A DNA stretch of 64,000 nucleotides from Theropithecus gelada (GCF_003255815.1 NC_037682.1:50555131-50619130), one strand, 5' to 3'. Shown: positions 49,085-62,500, numbered from the stretch's first letter. Numbers and translations are program-made. Notes: generated by a model from the sequence alone, not told the origin.

Positions 49085-49240
49085 ATAAATTTACTTGTGA
49101 TTATTTGACCGGTGTTGGCATCCCCCAGTAGACTGTAAACCCCAGGAACATAGGGACCATGACTGATTTTGCTCGCCATTATATCCCCAGCATCTAATCT
49201 AGTAGGTGCCCAATACATTTGTGGTGAATGACTGAAAGAA
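49085..49240 (+). repeat. L2 fragment
   Basis: AGACTGTAAACCCCAGGAAC, AGGGACCATGACTGATTTTG and TAGTAGGTGCCCAATACATT are L2 3' end features. Confidence 0.7.
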
Positions 49241-49244
49241 CACA

Positions 49245-49370
49245 TGGCAAGTCCAGAGCCCAGAATTCTGGTTCTACTGGTGCTATCTTGTGTGACCTTG
49301 GACAGAACACTAAACTTCCTCTGACTCTCTGTTACTGCATTTGGAAGAGGGTCTTCAACAAGATCATGAA
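49245..49370 (+). repeat. MIR fragment
   Basis: CAGAATTCTGGTTCTACTGG, TGTGTGACCTTGGACAGAAC. 49371-51670 shows no recognisable gene or repeat apart from a GGGGTGGGGTGGGGCGGGG run at about 50893-50920. Confidence 0.6.
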
Positions 49371-51672
49371 TTGTTCATGCACTTTTAGATTTCTATTTTT
49401 TTGTAACACAAGGAAAGGAATACAAGATATCATGACAGAAGATGGCTCACTGGGGAGCTGGATGGGAGGAAGTGGCAAGGATTGGTTGGCTGAGTATCCC
49501 TAGGAAATGGCAGGAATAACTCCTGGTTCTGAGAAATGTGATTTGGAAAAAATGTGCCTTTGGAAAAACTGTGAAGGGAAAGAAGTTTCTCTGTAAAACT
49601 TCCTTTCCCCTTCTGCATCCTCTTCTTAAGTCCCAACACCCACCACCACCATCATCACCATGCCACCACCTCCAATAAATCCATGTCATCATATCTCCCA
49701 TTAGGCCTTGCCTGTAAATGTGGGATTAAATTCATTCATGTATAGGCATTTTTAGGAACTTCCTATTACTGTACTCTCCTGACACCAGATTTTGCATTTT
49801 CCAACTAGCCTGTTATAGGGAATGTTCCATTCGTATCATTTAATTTGTAAAGACTGAACTTCAGGCAAGTGGGGTGGGGAGGACTTTTTAAAGTGGTCAC
49901 AGGGAGACTTTCATAAGGTTCCTAATCTCACCCAGAAGTGCTACTGGTCTGCCAGCCCCACCTCAGTGCCTGGCTCCCAAGAGCATAATGAATATCCAAG
50001 TGCACAAACTCAGTTTCTACACACCATTTTGTAATCAAAGTCTTCATTTGGGTACCCTACCTCTGAGCACAAGGACTAGGATAAGGCAAGTGAGGAATTC
50101 ACCTTGGGAACAGAATTTAAGAGGGCTCCAAGAAGCCCAGAATCAAGATAACACTTTAATGCAACACTTTAAAATCAAAATTGAGGCAAAAACCCATTAT
50201 GAACAAGACATCAACTTTTTAATAAGGCAGGATAAGTATTATTGACTTTTTTCTTTTAGCTCAGGCTCCAATATGGCTCAGCTTGGTACTTCCTCTGACT
50301 CTCACTTCCTTCAATTCTGATGAAACACACTGAGAGTGCACATAATGGAACGTGCAAAGGAGGCACATTTGCGCTGATTGCATCACTCTGTGTTGGGAGC
50401 TCTCTGGGACAACACTGATGGCCCAGGCCAGGGCTGCAGCCTTTCAAGAACAGAAAGGGACCCCAGGAGATACTGCCCCTCAGGATGAGTCCTGGAGCTT
50501 TGGTTCAGTTCCCAAAGGCCCAGAAAGAGGTTCTGATTCTGGCACAGCACTGCTGTTCTCTGTTAAAACCATTACCGTTCTGCACATATAAATGGCAAAG
50601 CCCTATACAGGGTGTTCACCCATTCCACCCCGAGTACTGAAGATGAGATCTCAGCCATGAAACAGTGAAATACTTCACTTCCTGCTCCCCTAAACCTTCC
50701 TGTCATGATAAAAGCCATAGACAAACATTATTGATTGTTTGCTATCACTCAAAGAGCAAATGCAAGAAGGGGGAATAAGGGAGAGATTTATCTTTGTTGA
50801 GCTGAGAGAACATGATAAACTGTCACAGGGAAGGCTCTGTGTCCTGAAAGACTTACAGTTATTCCTGAGAATCCCCCACCTATTATCCCTCAAGGAGCGC
50901 TGGGGTGGGGTGGGGCGGGGAACATTTCATCAGTGCTGTCAGTCAGACATGGCTGCCTTGGGGTAACTCAGCTCTCCTCTGCTACGTAGCCAGGGAAAGA
51001 ATGCCAAAGAAGGAATGCTCCTTAATTTAAGTGAATTGGAGGATATTTTTGTAATGAAAATTAATCCTTTCTGAAAATAAATGACGGCAGGGGGCCCACT
51101 CCTGAACCAAGTACCTGTACTGTATAACGGCTGTGGCCAGACCAAAATCTGTAAGCCTCCTGGTGCTGCAAAGGCAGGGTTGATCTCAGGCATCCCATAG
51201 GTGATCTTCCCCAGCTCCTGGTGCCTCAGCAGCATTGCCTCCCATCCACAGTCCCAATATCCATCCTGTGTCATCTCCACTGGCCTTTGGTAAGAAATTA
51301 GAGACCAAGTTTAGTAACGATCTCTCACAATTATTTTTTCATTTTATTAGATTATTGATTGATAAGAATTTTAAGGAATCTCTTAATAGGCATTTGTAAT
51401 AGGCAGCAGGTAGATATTCTGTGGCTAGAGATCCTGTGACACATGCCCTGGGGGGGTAACTTCAGCCCCTGGGGATGGTCACAAGTCAGTTAAACAGAAA
51501 AACTAAAAGCCCTGACTAACTTGCTGACTTCCGCAGTGTCCTTGCATGGGAGATGTAGAGAAATTGGAAACACTCTCAGAGGACAAGATTTGCTTAGTAC
51601 ATGATGCCTTTGCCCTTGATATTTCCTCTGTTTGGAATATTTTCCCCCATATCTGCCTCAAATTTCCCTTCT

Positions 51673-52158
51673 ATAGTAGGCAGAATAATGCTCCCCTCCC
51701 CCCATATGTCCACATACTAATCCCTAGAACTGTGAATATGTTAGGTTTCATGGCAAGAAGAATTAAGGTTGCAGATGGAATTAAAGGGCTAATCAGCTGA
51801 CCCTGAGCCGGAGATTATCCAGGTGGGCCCAATATCATCACAATGATCCTTATAAGTAGATCATTGAGACAGCCATGTTGGAAGGATCTGAACTGACATT
51901 AATTGCCTTGAAGAGGAAGGAATGGGGGATGAAAGTCAAGGAATGTGGGCAGCCTCTAGAAGCTGAAAAAGACAAGGAAATAGAATCTCTCCTACAGTCT
52001 CTAGAAGGAATGAAGTCCCACTAACACCTCTCTGTCAGCCCAGGAAGACTCACTTTGGACTTCATACCTCAAAAACTGTAAGAAAATAAATTTGTGTGAT
52101 TTTTAAGCCATCAAATTGGGGGTAATTTGTTACAACAGTGGTAGGAAACAAATACACC
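51673..52158 (+). mobile_element. MLT1-type MaLR LTR
   Basis: TAGTAGGCAGAATAATGCTC start, ACTAATCCCTAGAACTGTG, GGTGGGCCCAATATCATCAC, AACTGTAAGAAAATAAATTT and a GGAAACAAATACA end. Confidence 0.8.
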
Positions 52159-52164
52159 TCTTTA

Positions 52165-52452
52165 GCAGTTGATCTCAGCTCCAACGTCATCTTCCTAATA
52201 AGACTTTCCTTGACAGCCCTTGCTTGCTAAAATATCTCCCAAACCACCAGGCATTTTCTATAATGCACTTTTTGTTTGCTGATGATTATCTAAATTTATT
52301 GTATTTCCATTTTATTGCTCTTCCCTCTCATAAGAATGTAAGTTCTAGAAAGGGTGGGATTTTGTTGCTCTTATTCACCTATGTATCTCCATCGCTTAGG
52401 ACATGGGAACACAGTAGACATTCAATTAATATTTGCTGTGTGAATGAGCCGT
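52165..52452 (+). repeat. L2 fragment
   Basis: ACGTCATCTTCCTAATAAGA, AATGTAAGTTCTAGAAAGGG and ACACAGTAGACATTCAATTA. 52453-53049 is unassigned proximal upstream DNA of CYP2R1. Confidence 0.7.
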
Positions 52453-53060
52453 AAGGTAACGAGGACCATAAAACTCATGCCCTTCTAAATCACAATTAGA
52501 GGGCAGCTGTTAGAAGAGTCCCAAACGCAGTAAGTCCTGTGTTGCAAGGAACTGTCCAGTAGAAAACAGGAATAAAAACAGAATTAGCAAGAATAATATG
52601 AAATCAGTTGCTTAATTCCAAGCAGTGGAGGCAGAAATCTTGAATAGTAAATACTCTCCGTGAACAAGTGCAGACAAGAGTTCCGTGATTGCCAGTAAGT
52701 AATCAGTTTGGAAAGACCAGAGAGGGGTCAAATATAGGTAAACTGAGTTAATCACATAAACTGCTCAATCATCACAATTCTTAAAAGATCACACACAAAA
52801 ATACATTAACAGGAGAAAAATAGTAAAACAGGACAAAACAGTAAAATTACTTTCTTTTACTACTGATGGGTCAGTTTTCTACTGGAAATTCTGAAAAGTA
52901 TCAGGTTCGGCTAAAGACTGCAGTGTTGATCACCTCTCCAGTTTTCCTAGTCTGAAATGAAATGAGCAGACCTGGTACTTAAAAAGACACTTTAAGAAAG
53001 GGCTGGCCCCAGAGAGGCAGGATCCGCCTACCCCAGTGAATGAGGCCGTCCTGACACCTC

Positions 53061-53087
53061 GTCAACATTCTGGTGTCAACATTCTGG
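53061..53087 (+). repeat. 14-bp tandem duplication upstream of CYP2R1
   Basis: GTCAACATTCTGG occurs twice in a row with a 14-bp period at the left edge of the CpG-rich promoter. Confidence 0.8.
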
Positions 53088-53233
53088 AAAACGGCCTCCA
53101 GGCTCATTGCTCCGCCTAGAGCCGCGCCACCTCCAAAGGGTAGCACCGGCTACCCGCTCCGCAGAGCCGACTCCGAGCCGCGCAAAGCTGCAGGGTCGTC
53201 GTCCCGAGGGGACCTGAGCGCTCACTCAGTCAG

Positions 53234-53279
53234 CCAATGGCCACGGAGCTAGGGCGGGACCTGAGAGTATCCTGCCAAT
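53234..53279 (+). promoter_or_regulatory. CCAAT - GC box - CCAAT cluster
   Basis: CCAAT at 53234-53238 and at 53275-53279 (start to start 41 bp), both inside a CCAATGG/GCCAATG context typical of NF-Y sites. A GGGCGG Sp-type box lies between them at 53252-53257. The spacing of about four helical turns puts both CCAAT boxes on the same DNA face. Binding is inferred from motif knowledge only. Confidence 0.6.
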
Positions 53280-53356
53280 GGGAGTACGGCAGGGCTGGAG
53301 GCTGGAGTGCCAGGGACTCAGGGCGGCCGTGGCGTTCGCACCCCCAGCTCGGGCAG

Positions 53357-53581
53357 ATGTGGAAACTTTGGGGAGGTGAAGAGGGCGCAGCGGCGCTCGG
53401 CGGCGCGCTCTTCTTGCTGCTTTTCGCGCTGGGGGTCCGCCAGCTGCTGAAGCTGAGGAGGCCGATGGGCTTCCCTCCGGGGCCGCCGGGGCTGCCATTT
53501 ATCGGCAACATCTATTCCCTGGCCTCCTCAGCCGAGCTTCCCCATGTCTACATGAGAAAGCAGAGCCAGGTGTACGGAGAG
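53357..53581 (+). CDS. CYP2R1: CYP2R1 coding exon 1
   Basis: 75 codons starting MWKLWGGEEG. The start is placed at 53357 because it gives the known CYP2R1 N-terminus directly before the membrane anchor. The exon ends QVYGE and is followed by the donor GTACCG. The start has a poor Kozak context (C at -3, T at +4). An in-frame ATG lies 40 codons upstream (53237) with no stop between. From memory the human protein differs near residues 5-6 and at 33, so those are probably species differences. Confidence 0.96.
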
Positions 53582-56500
53582 GTACCGCTCCGACGGGTCC
53601 CGGGCAGGGAGGGCCGCCAGACTGGCCCGGGCTGGCCAGGGCCTTCCTGGTTGGACTTATGGCCGCTCGTGAGCCGAGTAATAGGGACCTCTCCACATGC
53701 CGGCTGCCCGTTGAGGGACATCCGCTTCCAGGCTGTGGAAGGGAGGAGTCCTCGACGCCGTGCCCCCTGCAAGGGGAGCCCCGCCCCTGTCGGTGACCCA
53801 CTCCGGGCCGAGGCCCCGAGGCGATCCAGGCCTGATTTTCCCGCTACCGCTCGAGTTCTTGCTCCTGCGCCTGCGCCGTTTGGCTCGCCGGCCGCGGAGC
53901 CACTTCAGGTCCAGGTTGGACCCCTGCCCTCAGGGCGGGCGTCTTGCGAGTCGGCCTCGCAGCTCTGTGGAAGCTGCACGCGGCTTGTCGGAAAATTAAG
54001 GCGTGTTAAATTCTAGATGGTTAATAACAGGTTCTTCGGTGTTTGCAGTCGATGAACTACTGGTGTAGGCGTTTGCTGTGAGAATGGAGAACGCAGGGGA
54101 ACGCCCCTAACTGAGAAGCTGGCCCTGGGAAATGATTGTGAACGCGTGAATGAACTGATGACTAAAATCCGCTGCGGGGGTCCCACAGCACAGATGGCAA
54201 TGCCGTTCTGACTGGCTGGGAACGGCCCCTTAGCAGATACTTAAAAGGCGCCTTCTGTGTGCCACTGTCACTGCCAACTTGGTGACTCATTTAAAACTCA
54301 CAACCAGCCGGTGAGGTCGGTACTTAGCTCCTCCTCAATCTGCGGAGGAGAAAGCAGCACGGAAATGCCTTGTGACTGGCAGCGGAAAAGGCGACCCCCG
54401 CATGTGTGTGGGTGTCCTGAAGTCCGGAGGGGGCAGGAGTTTCCACGGGGCCTGACCAGAGCTTTACCTGTTTTGTTTTGAATTACACTTATTTATATGC
54501 AACTACAGGCCTGACGCTAGCGGTGAAAAAGGCAGATACAGCCTTTTAAGGAGTTGGCAGATGAGTGGGAGAGAAAACTAATCTCTTTATCGACCACAGG
54601 CTGTGGTCAGTGTTTTGAAGGAAAAGTACAGGGATGTTTGGCAACTGTGGTATTTCAGGTTTGACCTTAAATCCTTACTTAAACCAATTTTTACAAGAAT
54701 TGGGCTAGGTGCCCGGGCGCGGTGGCTCACGTCTGTAATACCAGCACTTTGGGAGGCCCAGGCAGGCGGATCACGAAGTCAGCAGATCAAGACCACCCTG
54801 GCTAACACGGTGAAACCCCGTCCCTACTAAAAAAATACAAAAAATTAGCCGGGCGTAGTGGGGGCGCCTATAGTCCCAGGTGCTCGGGAGGTTGAGGCAG
54901 GAGAATGGTATGAACCCGGGAGGAGGAGCTTGCAATGAGCTATCTCGCCACTGCACTCCAGCCTGGGCGACAGAGCAAGACTCCTTCTCAAAAAAAAAAA
55001 AAAAAAATTGGTCTAGGTTTCTAGAATAGAAAGTCACTAATGGTTTACGTTCCTTTCACGACTCACTAATAGTTTACGTTGTTAAAGGTAAGCTGGACGA
55101 GGTAACAAAAGTATGTATAATTCTTAGATCTTATTTTCCAGCCGACAGTTCTCCCAGAATTGAGTTTATTCAAAATGTGAAAGCATAAGACTAGAGATCG
55201 GGTCTTCTGCCAGACAAAACTTGACCCCTGTTCTGAGTTTGTTTTTTTTCATCTCGTTAGTGAGAATAACAACGGAAAACAGTAAAGTGCTACTCAAGTG
55301 TTCTTGGTTATTGTATGTGTTATTAGTTTCTTTTTTTTTTTCTTTTTTCTTTTTTTTTTTTGAGATGAGTCTCACTCTGTCGTCCAGGCTGGAGTGCAGT
55401 GACACCATCTCGGCTCACTGCAAGCTCCGCCTCCCGGGTTCACGCCATTCTCCTGCCTCAGCCTCCCGAGTAGCTGGGACCACAGGCGCCCGCCACCACG
55501 CCTGGCTAATTTTTTGTATTTTTTAGTAGAGACGGGGTTTCACTCTCTTAGCCAGGATGGTCTCGATCTCCTGACCTTGTGATCCACCCGCCTTGGCCTC
55601 CCAAAGTGCTCGGATTACAGGCGTGAGCCACCGCGCCTGGCCTATGTTATTAGTTTCTATACCCAGAACAGGTTTGTTCGACCTCCAAGTTTGAAAGTAT
55701 TTTTAAACAAGTTATTTGAAATGGTTTCTCACAGAAAAGGGAATTAAACGTTTCTTATATAAGTATTTGAACTGAAAGACACTCCGTATTACTATGAATA
55801 TTTATTTTGGGCAGGGGGTTGTCTAAGTCCCCTATCATAGGTTACAAATTATAAACGTACTAGACTGTCGTCTTGAGATATTTAGATCGGTTCAATAGAT
55901 AAGAATTGGGCATGAGCAGCTAGTTTTATTGCTGGTACCACTTTTGAGGGAACCATGGTTCTTTATGGAGAAAGCTCTTGACTACAAATGAAATAGGACT
56001 AAACTGTTATTAGCTGCAGTGGGGCAGAGGAAAAACTGAAAGGAGCAAACATGAAAAAGAATATGCATCAAAGAGTAGACAGACGTTGTTTGCCTCACTA
56101 TGCCTTAGGTTTAGTTGATAACCACCAAACATATTAACTCTAGGCTACAGCAGCATTTGATCTTTATCCTGGTGTGAAACATCTCTAGAGATCTCCCATT
56201 ATTTTAGAGATATATTCCAATTCTGACAAACTCTCAAAGTTGGTATAAATTGTTAAAATACTATACCTTTTTTTGGAAGTGGAAGAAGACTGTTCCCTCC
56301 TGTAATTCCGAAAGGTTATGAAAAGTTGTTCCTAGGACTTATTTCTAAATAAAATCTTAGTTTCCCACTGTCTTTTAAATTTGAGATGTATGCTCACAGA
56401 AAACAAAACAAAAACAAAAACCCCAAAAAACACTGGACTTTAAAATTACTTAGGACAGTCACTTCAGGTGATACCCGCCTTTGTGTTAATCTGTGAATTC

Positions 56501-59500
56501 AGTTCTGCTTTGTGATTCTTGAAAGTTAAACAGCCAGTCCTCAGGACTTATATATTCATTTTAAAGGCAATCTTATATAGAAGTGTATCACACTGAAAAT
56601 TACCATTTCCTTGGAGATTCATTCTGAATGTTTAAATTTCTGCAGTAACTTTAATCTTAGTCTAGATTTAGAGAGGCATTCCCTGGCTAGCAAAGCCAAT
56701 ACAAGTGGCTTTATCAGATTATTTTCAGGTAATGGACTTAAGGATAATAAAATTATTCCATTAAGGCAAGTAGAATTGACAGTGTATTAATTTATTTTTA
56801 CAGCATTTATTGAGAACTTTATGCACGGCACTGAATGAGATTCTGTGTAAGGATTCAAAGATGAAAAAGATGAAATCACTGCTCCTAGGGAGTTTATAAT
56901 TTAGCAGGCAGGCAGAAGACAAGAATATGAATGTTTCTGGTCCAAGATAGTGTTAAATAAGTGCCATGGGAGCTTCTAAACTCCCATGTGTGGTTCAAAG
57001 CAGAGAGAAAAAGAGTGCCCCAAGAAAGGCATCATGGAGAATCGTCCCTAAAGAGTTGGTATGGTTATGATAGTATGGCAGTCAAGGGAAGCTTTCAAAA
57101 TGAGGGAACAAACCAAGCAAAGGTTGAAAAGTGTGGCAGTCACTTAATGGTTTTCATCAACAGCATTTGCACATTTGTCTGTTATTAGCACTTAGCCCAT
57201 GATGTTATAATAATATGCTTAAATGTATATCTCTACAACTATTCATTAATTCAACATCTATTTCTATTGTCATATGCTGTGCACTGTCCTAGGTGCTAGA
57301 GATATAGCAGTGACCAAAACAGATTCCTGCCCTTGTGTAGCTTATATTCTAGTGGGGGGAAGACAGACAATATACATAAACACAATTAAGTAAATTATAT
57401 AATATGTTCAAAGAGTACAGAGCAGGAAGTAAACTAAATTAGGGTAAGGGAATGGAGAATGTTAGTGGGTCAGATTTTAAATTGCTTAATCAGAACAGTC
57501 TCACCACAAAGATAGCATCTGAACAAAGACTTAAAGGAAATGAAGGAGCAAGCTATAGGAATATGAAAAGGAAGAACATTCTAGACTAAGAGAAGAGCAA
57601 GAACAAAGGCCATAAAGCAAGAGAATGCCATGTTGAGAATTACCTGTAAAAAGACAAGGATGAAATTAAGGAGGCCAGTTAGGAGATTGTTGTTATAAGG
57701 GAGAAATGCAGGTGACTTAGATTGGTCACCTGCAGGTTATAATAAATTGATTCTGTTTATATTCTGAAAGTAGGAACAGCATAACTGCTGAGCAGTTGGA
57801 TGTGGAGTTTGGAAGAAAATAATGAGTCAGTATGGGTGACTGCAAAGTTCTGGGCCTCAACAACTTGAAGGATGTATGGAGTGGTCATTAACTGGGAGAG
57901 TGAAAAATTATGAGTAGGGCTGGTTTGGGCGAGGGAAAGAGACTTGGAGATCACAGAGTGATCTAGAAGAAGGCAAGGAAAATGTTTTGTGTATTCCTCT
58001 TTACATCTCTGCCAGCATTATAATTAGCCCATAATTGGCACTAAAAATTATTGAATAAATCAAATAATATATAAGCTAATCTGTACCCTTCCATAGATCA
58101 AAGCAGTTTAAGGATAAGTTTTCACAATTTGAGTTACAAACCTTTACCAAAGTCCTTGAAAACAGTGTATACAGGAATAGATATTAGTTCAAGTAAAAAT
58201 TTCTCCAGTTCTACCCTCAAATACAGGACTATTTCAGATTCTTGAGTAAAGGTGGATTGTGTAACAACTTTCTCAAACCATGGCTCCTCCTTGCTTTTTA
58301 AGGTCCCTGGTGTCCATAGTTTGAAGTTCTACCCTGAAGCGCTATCCTGAAATACATTTGCCCTCTGTTCTGCCTTCATAGTGACACAACTTTAAGTTCA
58401 TGGTTCTTTTACTATCCTTGTTGAATGTCATCTTTTTTATTGTCTCTGCTAAAGTTCACTTCTGCGAAGAGACTTTCCTTTAATAGGACTACATTACTGC
58501 ATTGTCCCCACTTTGCTCAGCTGGTAGCCATTCCCTTTTACTTAGAACTCTTCTGTTGTCACTTTTGACTAATACCACTGCTTATGGCAGGCAGTCAATG
58601 TTCTTTTCCCAAGGTTCTGGATATACCTACTGCTCAGTTGGCAGAGCCCACCCTTATGCCAAAGACTCTGGTGGCCTCATTACTCAGCTGATTAGTTGTT
58701 ACCACTTGGCAGTCCTCATGACCTTTGCTGATATAACTTTCTGCTGAACTTTTGTTCTCTGCTAAGCCTCCTGTTTTCTTCTGAAGTAGCGTGTGCCATG
58801 GCTAAATCTCTTTGACTTGTTTGCACAGGGATAAGGCTTGTCTCAGTATTTTGGCTGTAAAAAGCTATCCAGAAAGGATGGCAATAAGCAGTCTTAAGGA
58901 AGTATCGTTCTCTCACTGGACTAGGCTCTTACATTGGGTTAGCTAGAATAGACTACAGGAGGTGTGACATTGTAAGTGAACCTGAGGTGAGGCACAGGGC
59001 AGACAACTCCAGCAAGGCATGGAATGGATTCTGTTTTGCCTTCCCCTTAAGTGAGAGGCAACTACCTAACCTATGTGGTAAATGCCTTTCCTCCAAGGTT
59101 AGGTTCCCTTAGAGCCCTGTTCATTCCCTTTGTGGAATACAGAGAGCCAAATACAAATGGGCTTAGTTACAATATGTTTATACTTCAAAGTTGTCTCTCA
59201 GGTCTTTGACAATCCTCTCCCTCACTTAGCCTCATTCATCTTGGAAATAGAAGGAGATTCCTAGATATCATTGAACATTTTGAGGTAGAATGAATCATAA
59301 GAGAGCATGTATATCAAATATATTTTCTATGGCAATACTGAAGCCCAAATAGGTTAAGTGTTCTGCCCAGAGTCTTATATCTCTTTAATGGCAAACCTTA
59401 AACTAGACTCAGGCCTGCCAAGTCCAGTACCCTTTTCATTATACCTTTGGTAAGATTGTGACTTCAGGCACTGAATGGCATAATGAAATCACACAGTTTT

Positions 59501-62500
59501 GCATGGCTTATAGAAGGAGGGCACTCTGAACATTGTCAGGTGAGTAATAACTGCCTATATTTTCAGGGACGTAACAAATCCTGGAAAAGCCACACTTACC
59601 ACTTGTAGATTTCCATGGTTATATTTCTCCATACATTCTGCCATTTAAATGTTGTTTTTCTTCTCTCTTCTCAAAGATCTTCAGTTTAGATCTTGGAGGC
59701 ATATCAACTGTGGTTCTAAATGGCTATGATGTAGTAAAGGAATGCCTTGTTCATCAAAGTGGAATTTTTGCAGACAGACCATGCCTTCCTTTATTCATGA
59801 AGATGACAAAAATGGGAGGTATGTTTATTTGCACCTATTTAGTGATTTACTAAGCTATTTTAAATCACATTTCTTATTTTAAGTTTTAGTGCATAGAGTT
59901 GGGATTATTTTGTACTGATTAATAAGAAACTATTTACTTATATAACCTGGTATCTGAGGACCTTTCAGGCTGTACTACTTTCATATTTTAGACCAGTACA
60001 TTGCTAATTCTGTTGTGGTTCAGCTCTAATAAGTATTATAAACTTTTAAAGAATCAGCACCTAATAACATCTGCAGGTTTTGTGAAACAAGTTAGGAATA
60101 AACACATACTTGCACTTGAATCCAAAGTGCCCTTTTGAACCCAGTCTTGAGTACTTGATGACATTTTTACTATCGTTTTACTTAAAAGCTTACAGAACTT
60201 GAAACAGCTTTCTTGACTACTAATCACTGTGATTAGTAGGTGTAGAGTTGCATGGCTTGTGTAAAGGACTAGCGTTCTGTATGGTTTAGTATTGATCAGT
60301 GTTGGAGATTCCATATTCAACAAGGGGGAGAGACTGAAAATTGACAAAATCGGTAAGAAGAAAGCAGCAACAGACAGCCTAAAATAGAATGTTCAAATCA
60401 CATACAGTGGTTTTAATAGTTAATAGTATAAGACTTTTTACTAAAGTTGTATCCTAAATTCTCTAATATGAGTTTCACATTTAATTTCAAAGAAAAATTT
60501 AACAATATCTTGCTTACATAGGCAAAAACTAAAGACATTGATTGAAAAGACAAAAATAAAACTCCTATATTACATCACAAAGGAAATCAACTAATGCAGA
60601 GAAAGCACAAATTGTAAAAGACTGAATTCTCAGGCCAGGGTATAATGATACTTGAAAGCAGTAATATAAATAAAAAACAAGCAATTAGACCAAATAAGAA
60701 GCCACAATTATAATAGACCTTTAAAAAGATGATGAAAATGAAAGATGATGCAATCACAGTAATATTTGAGACAAAGTATATATTTTTCAAAGCTGTAAAT
60801 TTATTGTTTAGACTATTTTCATCATAAAGGATTTGACTTAAGATTTTTAAAAACCAGGTAGAAAATTATGTGTTGCTTTAAGTTACTATGTACTGACCTT
60901 GGAAGTAGAAAATCATGGCCACTATTAGCCCACTGTGTGAATGGAAAAAAGTTGCCTTTTGGGTGGGCCCAGCGTCATGCCCAGGCACACAGCTTAGCCA
61001 GTGTAGGGTTATTATAAACAGTGCTCCTCTGTACCTTCTTGTGTATATATCCCATGTGCACATATTTCTCTAGGGCTGGTTTCATCTTGGCACCATTGCA
61101 CTAGCTGTTCCTTCTAACTACAGTGGTCTTTCCTCAGGTATTTGCTTGTTTCACTTCCTCATCTCCTGTGAGTCTTTACTCAATGTCATCTTCTCAGTGA
61201 GCCTTTTGCTGACTACCCTATATCTTTTTACTTGCTATATAATTTATTTGTTGTTTTGTCTGTCTCTCCTACTAGTGTCTAAGCTCTGTGAGGGTAGGGA
61301 TCTTTGCTTCTTTTGTTCCCTGATACATTCCTGACACTTAGAACATTGCCTGGAACATAGTAGGTGTTCCACAAATACATGTTAAATGAATATTTGTTGA
61401 ACGAATAGTCATCTGGGAGTATAGAAAAAAGAATGGGCCGGGCGCGGTGGCTCAAGCCTGTAATCCCAGCACTTTGGGAGGCCGAGACGGGCGGATCATG
61501 AGGTCAGGAGATCGAGACCATCCTGGCTAACACGGTGAAACCCCGTCTCTACTAAAAAATACAAAAAACTAGCCGGGCGAAGTGGCGGGTGCCTGTAGTC
61601 CCAGCTACTGGGGAGGCTGAGGCAGGAGAATGGCGTGAACCCGAGAGGAGGAGCTTGCAGTGAGCTGAGATCCGGCCACTGCACTCCAGCCTGGATGACA
61701 GAGCAAGACTCCGTCTCAAAAAAAAAAAAAAAAAAAGAAAAAAGAATGGACTATGGGAATGTAAGATTGCTACACAGCACTAATGACCCCCTCACATATA
61801 GTAACTTTTTAATAAGCTCTACATTCAAAAATTATTGCACAATAAGTTGTTGGAATGTAAATTTTGTGTGTACCTCATGTACACAAGAGAATGTGACATT
61901 TTTCATTGTGGGTTGTGTTAGTCCATTTTATATTGCTATAAAGAAATACCCAAGGCTGGGTAACCTATAAAGAAAAGAGGTTTAATTGGCTCATGGTTCT
62001 GTACACTTTATAGAAAGCATGGTGCTGGCATCTGCTTCTGCTGAGGCCATCTGCTTCTCCTGAAGCTCGCAATCATGGCAGAAGGCATTGGAGAAAGCCA
62101 GCATGTCATATGGCAAGAGTGGGAGCAACAGAGCGAGTAGGGAGAGTCCTTAACTTTTAAACAACCAGATCTCACATTAAGTGAGCAAGAACTCACTTAT
62201 CACCAAGAGGCTGTTGTAAGACCATTCATAAGGGATCTGCCCCTATGATCCAATCAGTTCCCACCATGCCCCACCTCCAACATTGGGAATCACATATCAG
62301 TGTTAAATTTATCATAGGTACAACCGTGTCCCAGTAATGAGTGAAATTTTGAGTGAAGTACATGTTACAGAAATATGTGCACTGAAGATGTTGAATTAAT
62401 TTAAGGGGGAAATTTTCCATAGTAGCCACATCAAAACAGCAGATACATTGTGGAGACTCTGAAATTTTAAGGTAGGCAATATCAGCATTAGAAAAGTTTG

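Larger units (their letters stand above)
53050..53990 (+). promoter_or_regulatory. CYP2R1: CpG-rich promoter region of CYP2R1
   Basis: The base composition switches from AT-rich to strongly GC- and CpG-rich around 53050. It stays so through exon 1 and the first 400 bases of intron 1, then falls back. There is no TATA box close to the start codon. Two CCAAT boxes and a GC box (separate entries) lie 80-125 bases upstream of the ATG. This fits a TATA-less CpG-island promoter. The transcription start cannot be fixed from sequence alone. Confidence 0.8.
53582..59676 (+). other. CYP2R1: CYP2R1 intron 1
   Basis: 6095 bp, GT...AG. It contains a CpG-rich start, a MIR piece, an inverted pair of young Alus (54711-55005 and 55331-55642), L2-like stretches (56795-57000, 57240-57960) and a MIR (59320-59445). 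No other exon-like or conserved-looking segment is evident in 55643-56794 or 57961-59319. Confidence 0.9.

Noticed and set aside
53226..53801. Antisense open frames across CYP2R1 exon 1 (up to 100 codons)
   Set aside because: They mirror the GC-rich exon and promoter, have no known protein similarity, and are explained by base composition.
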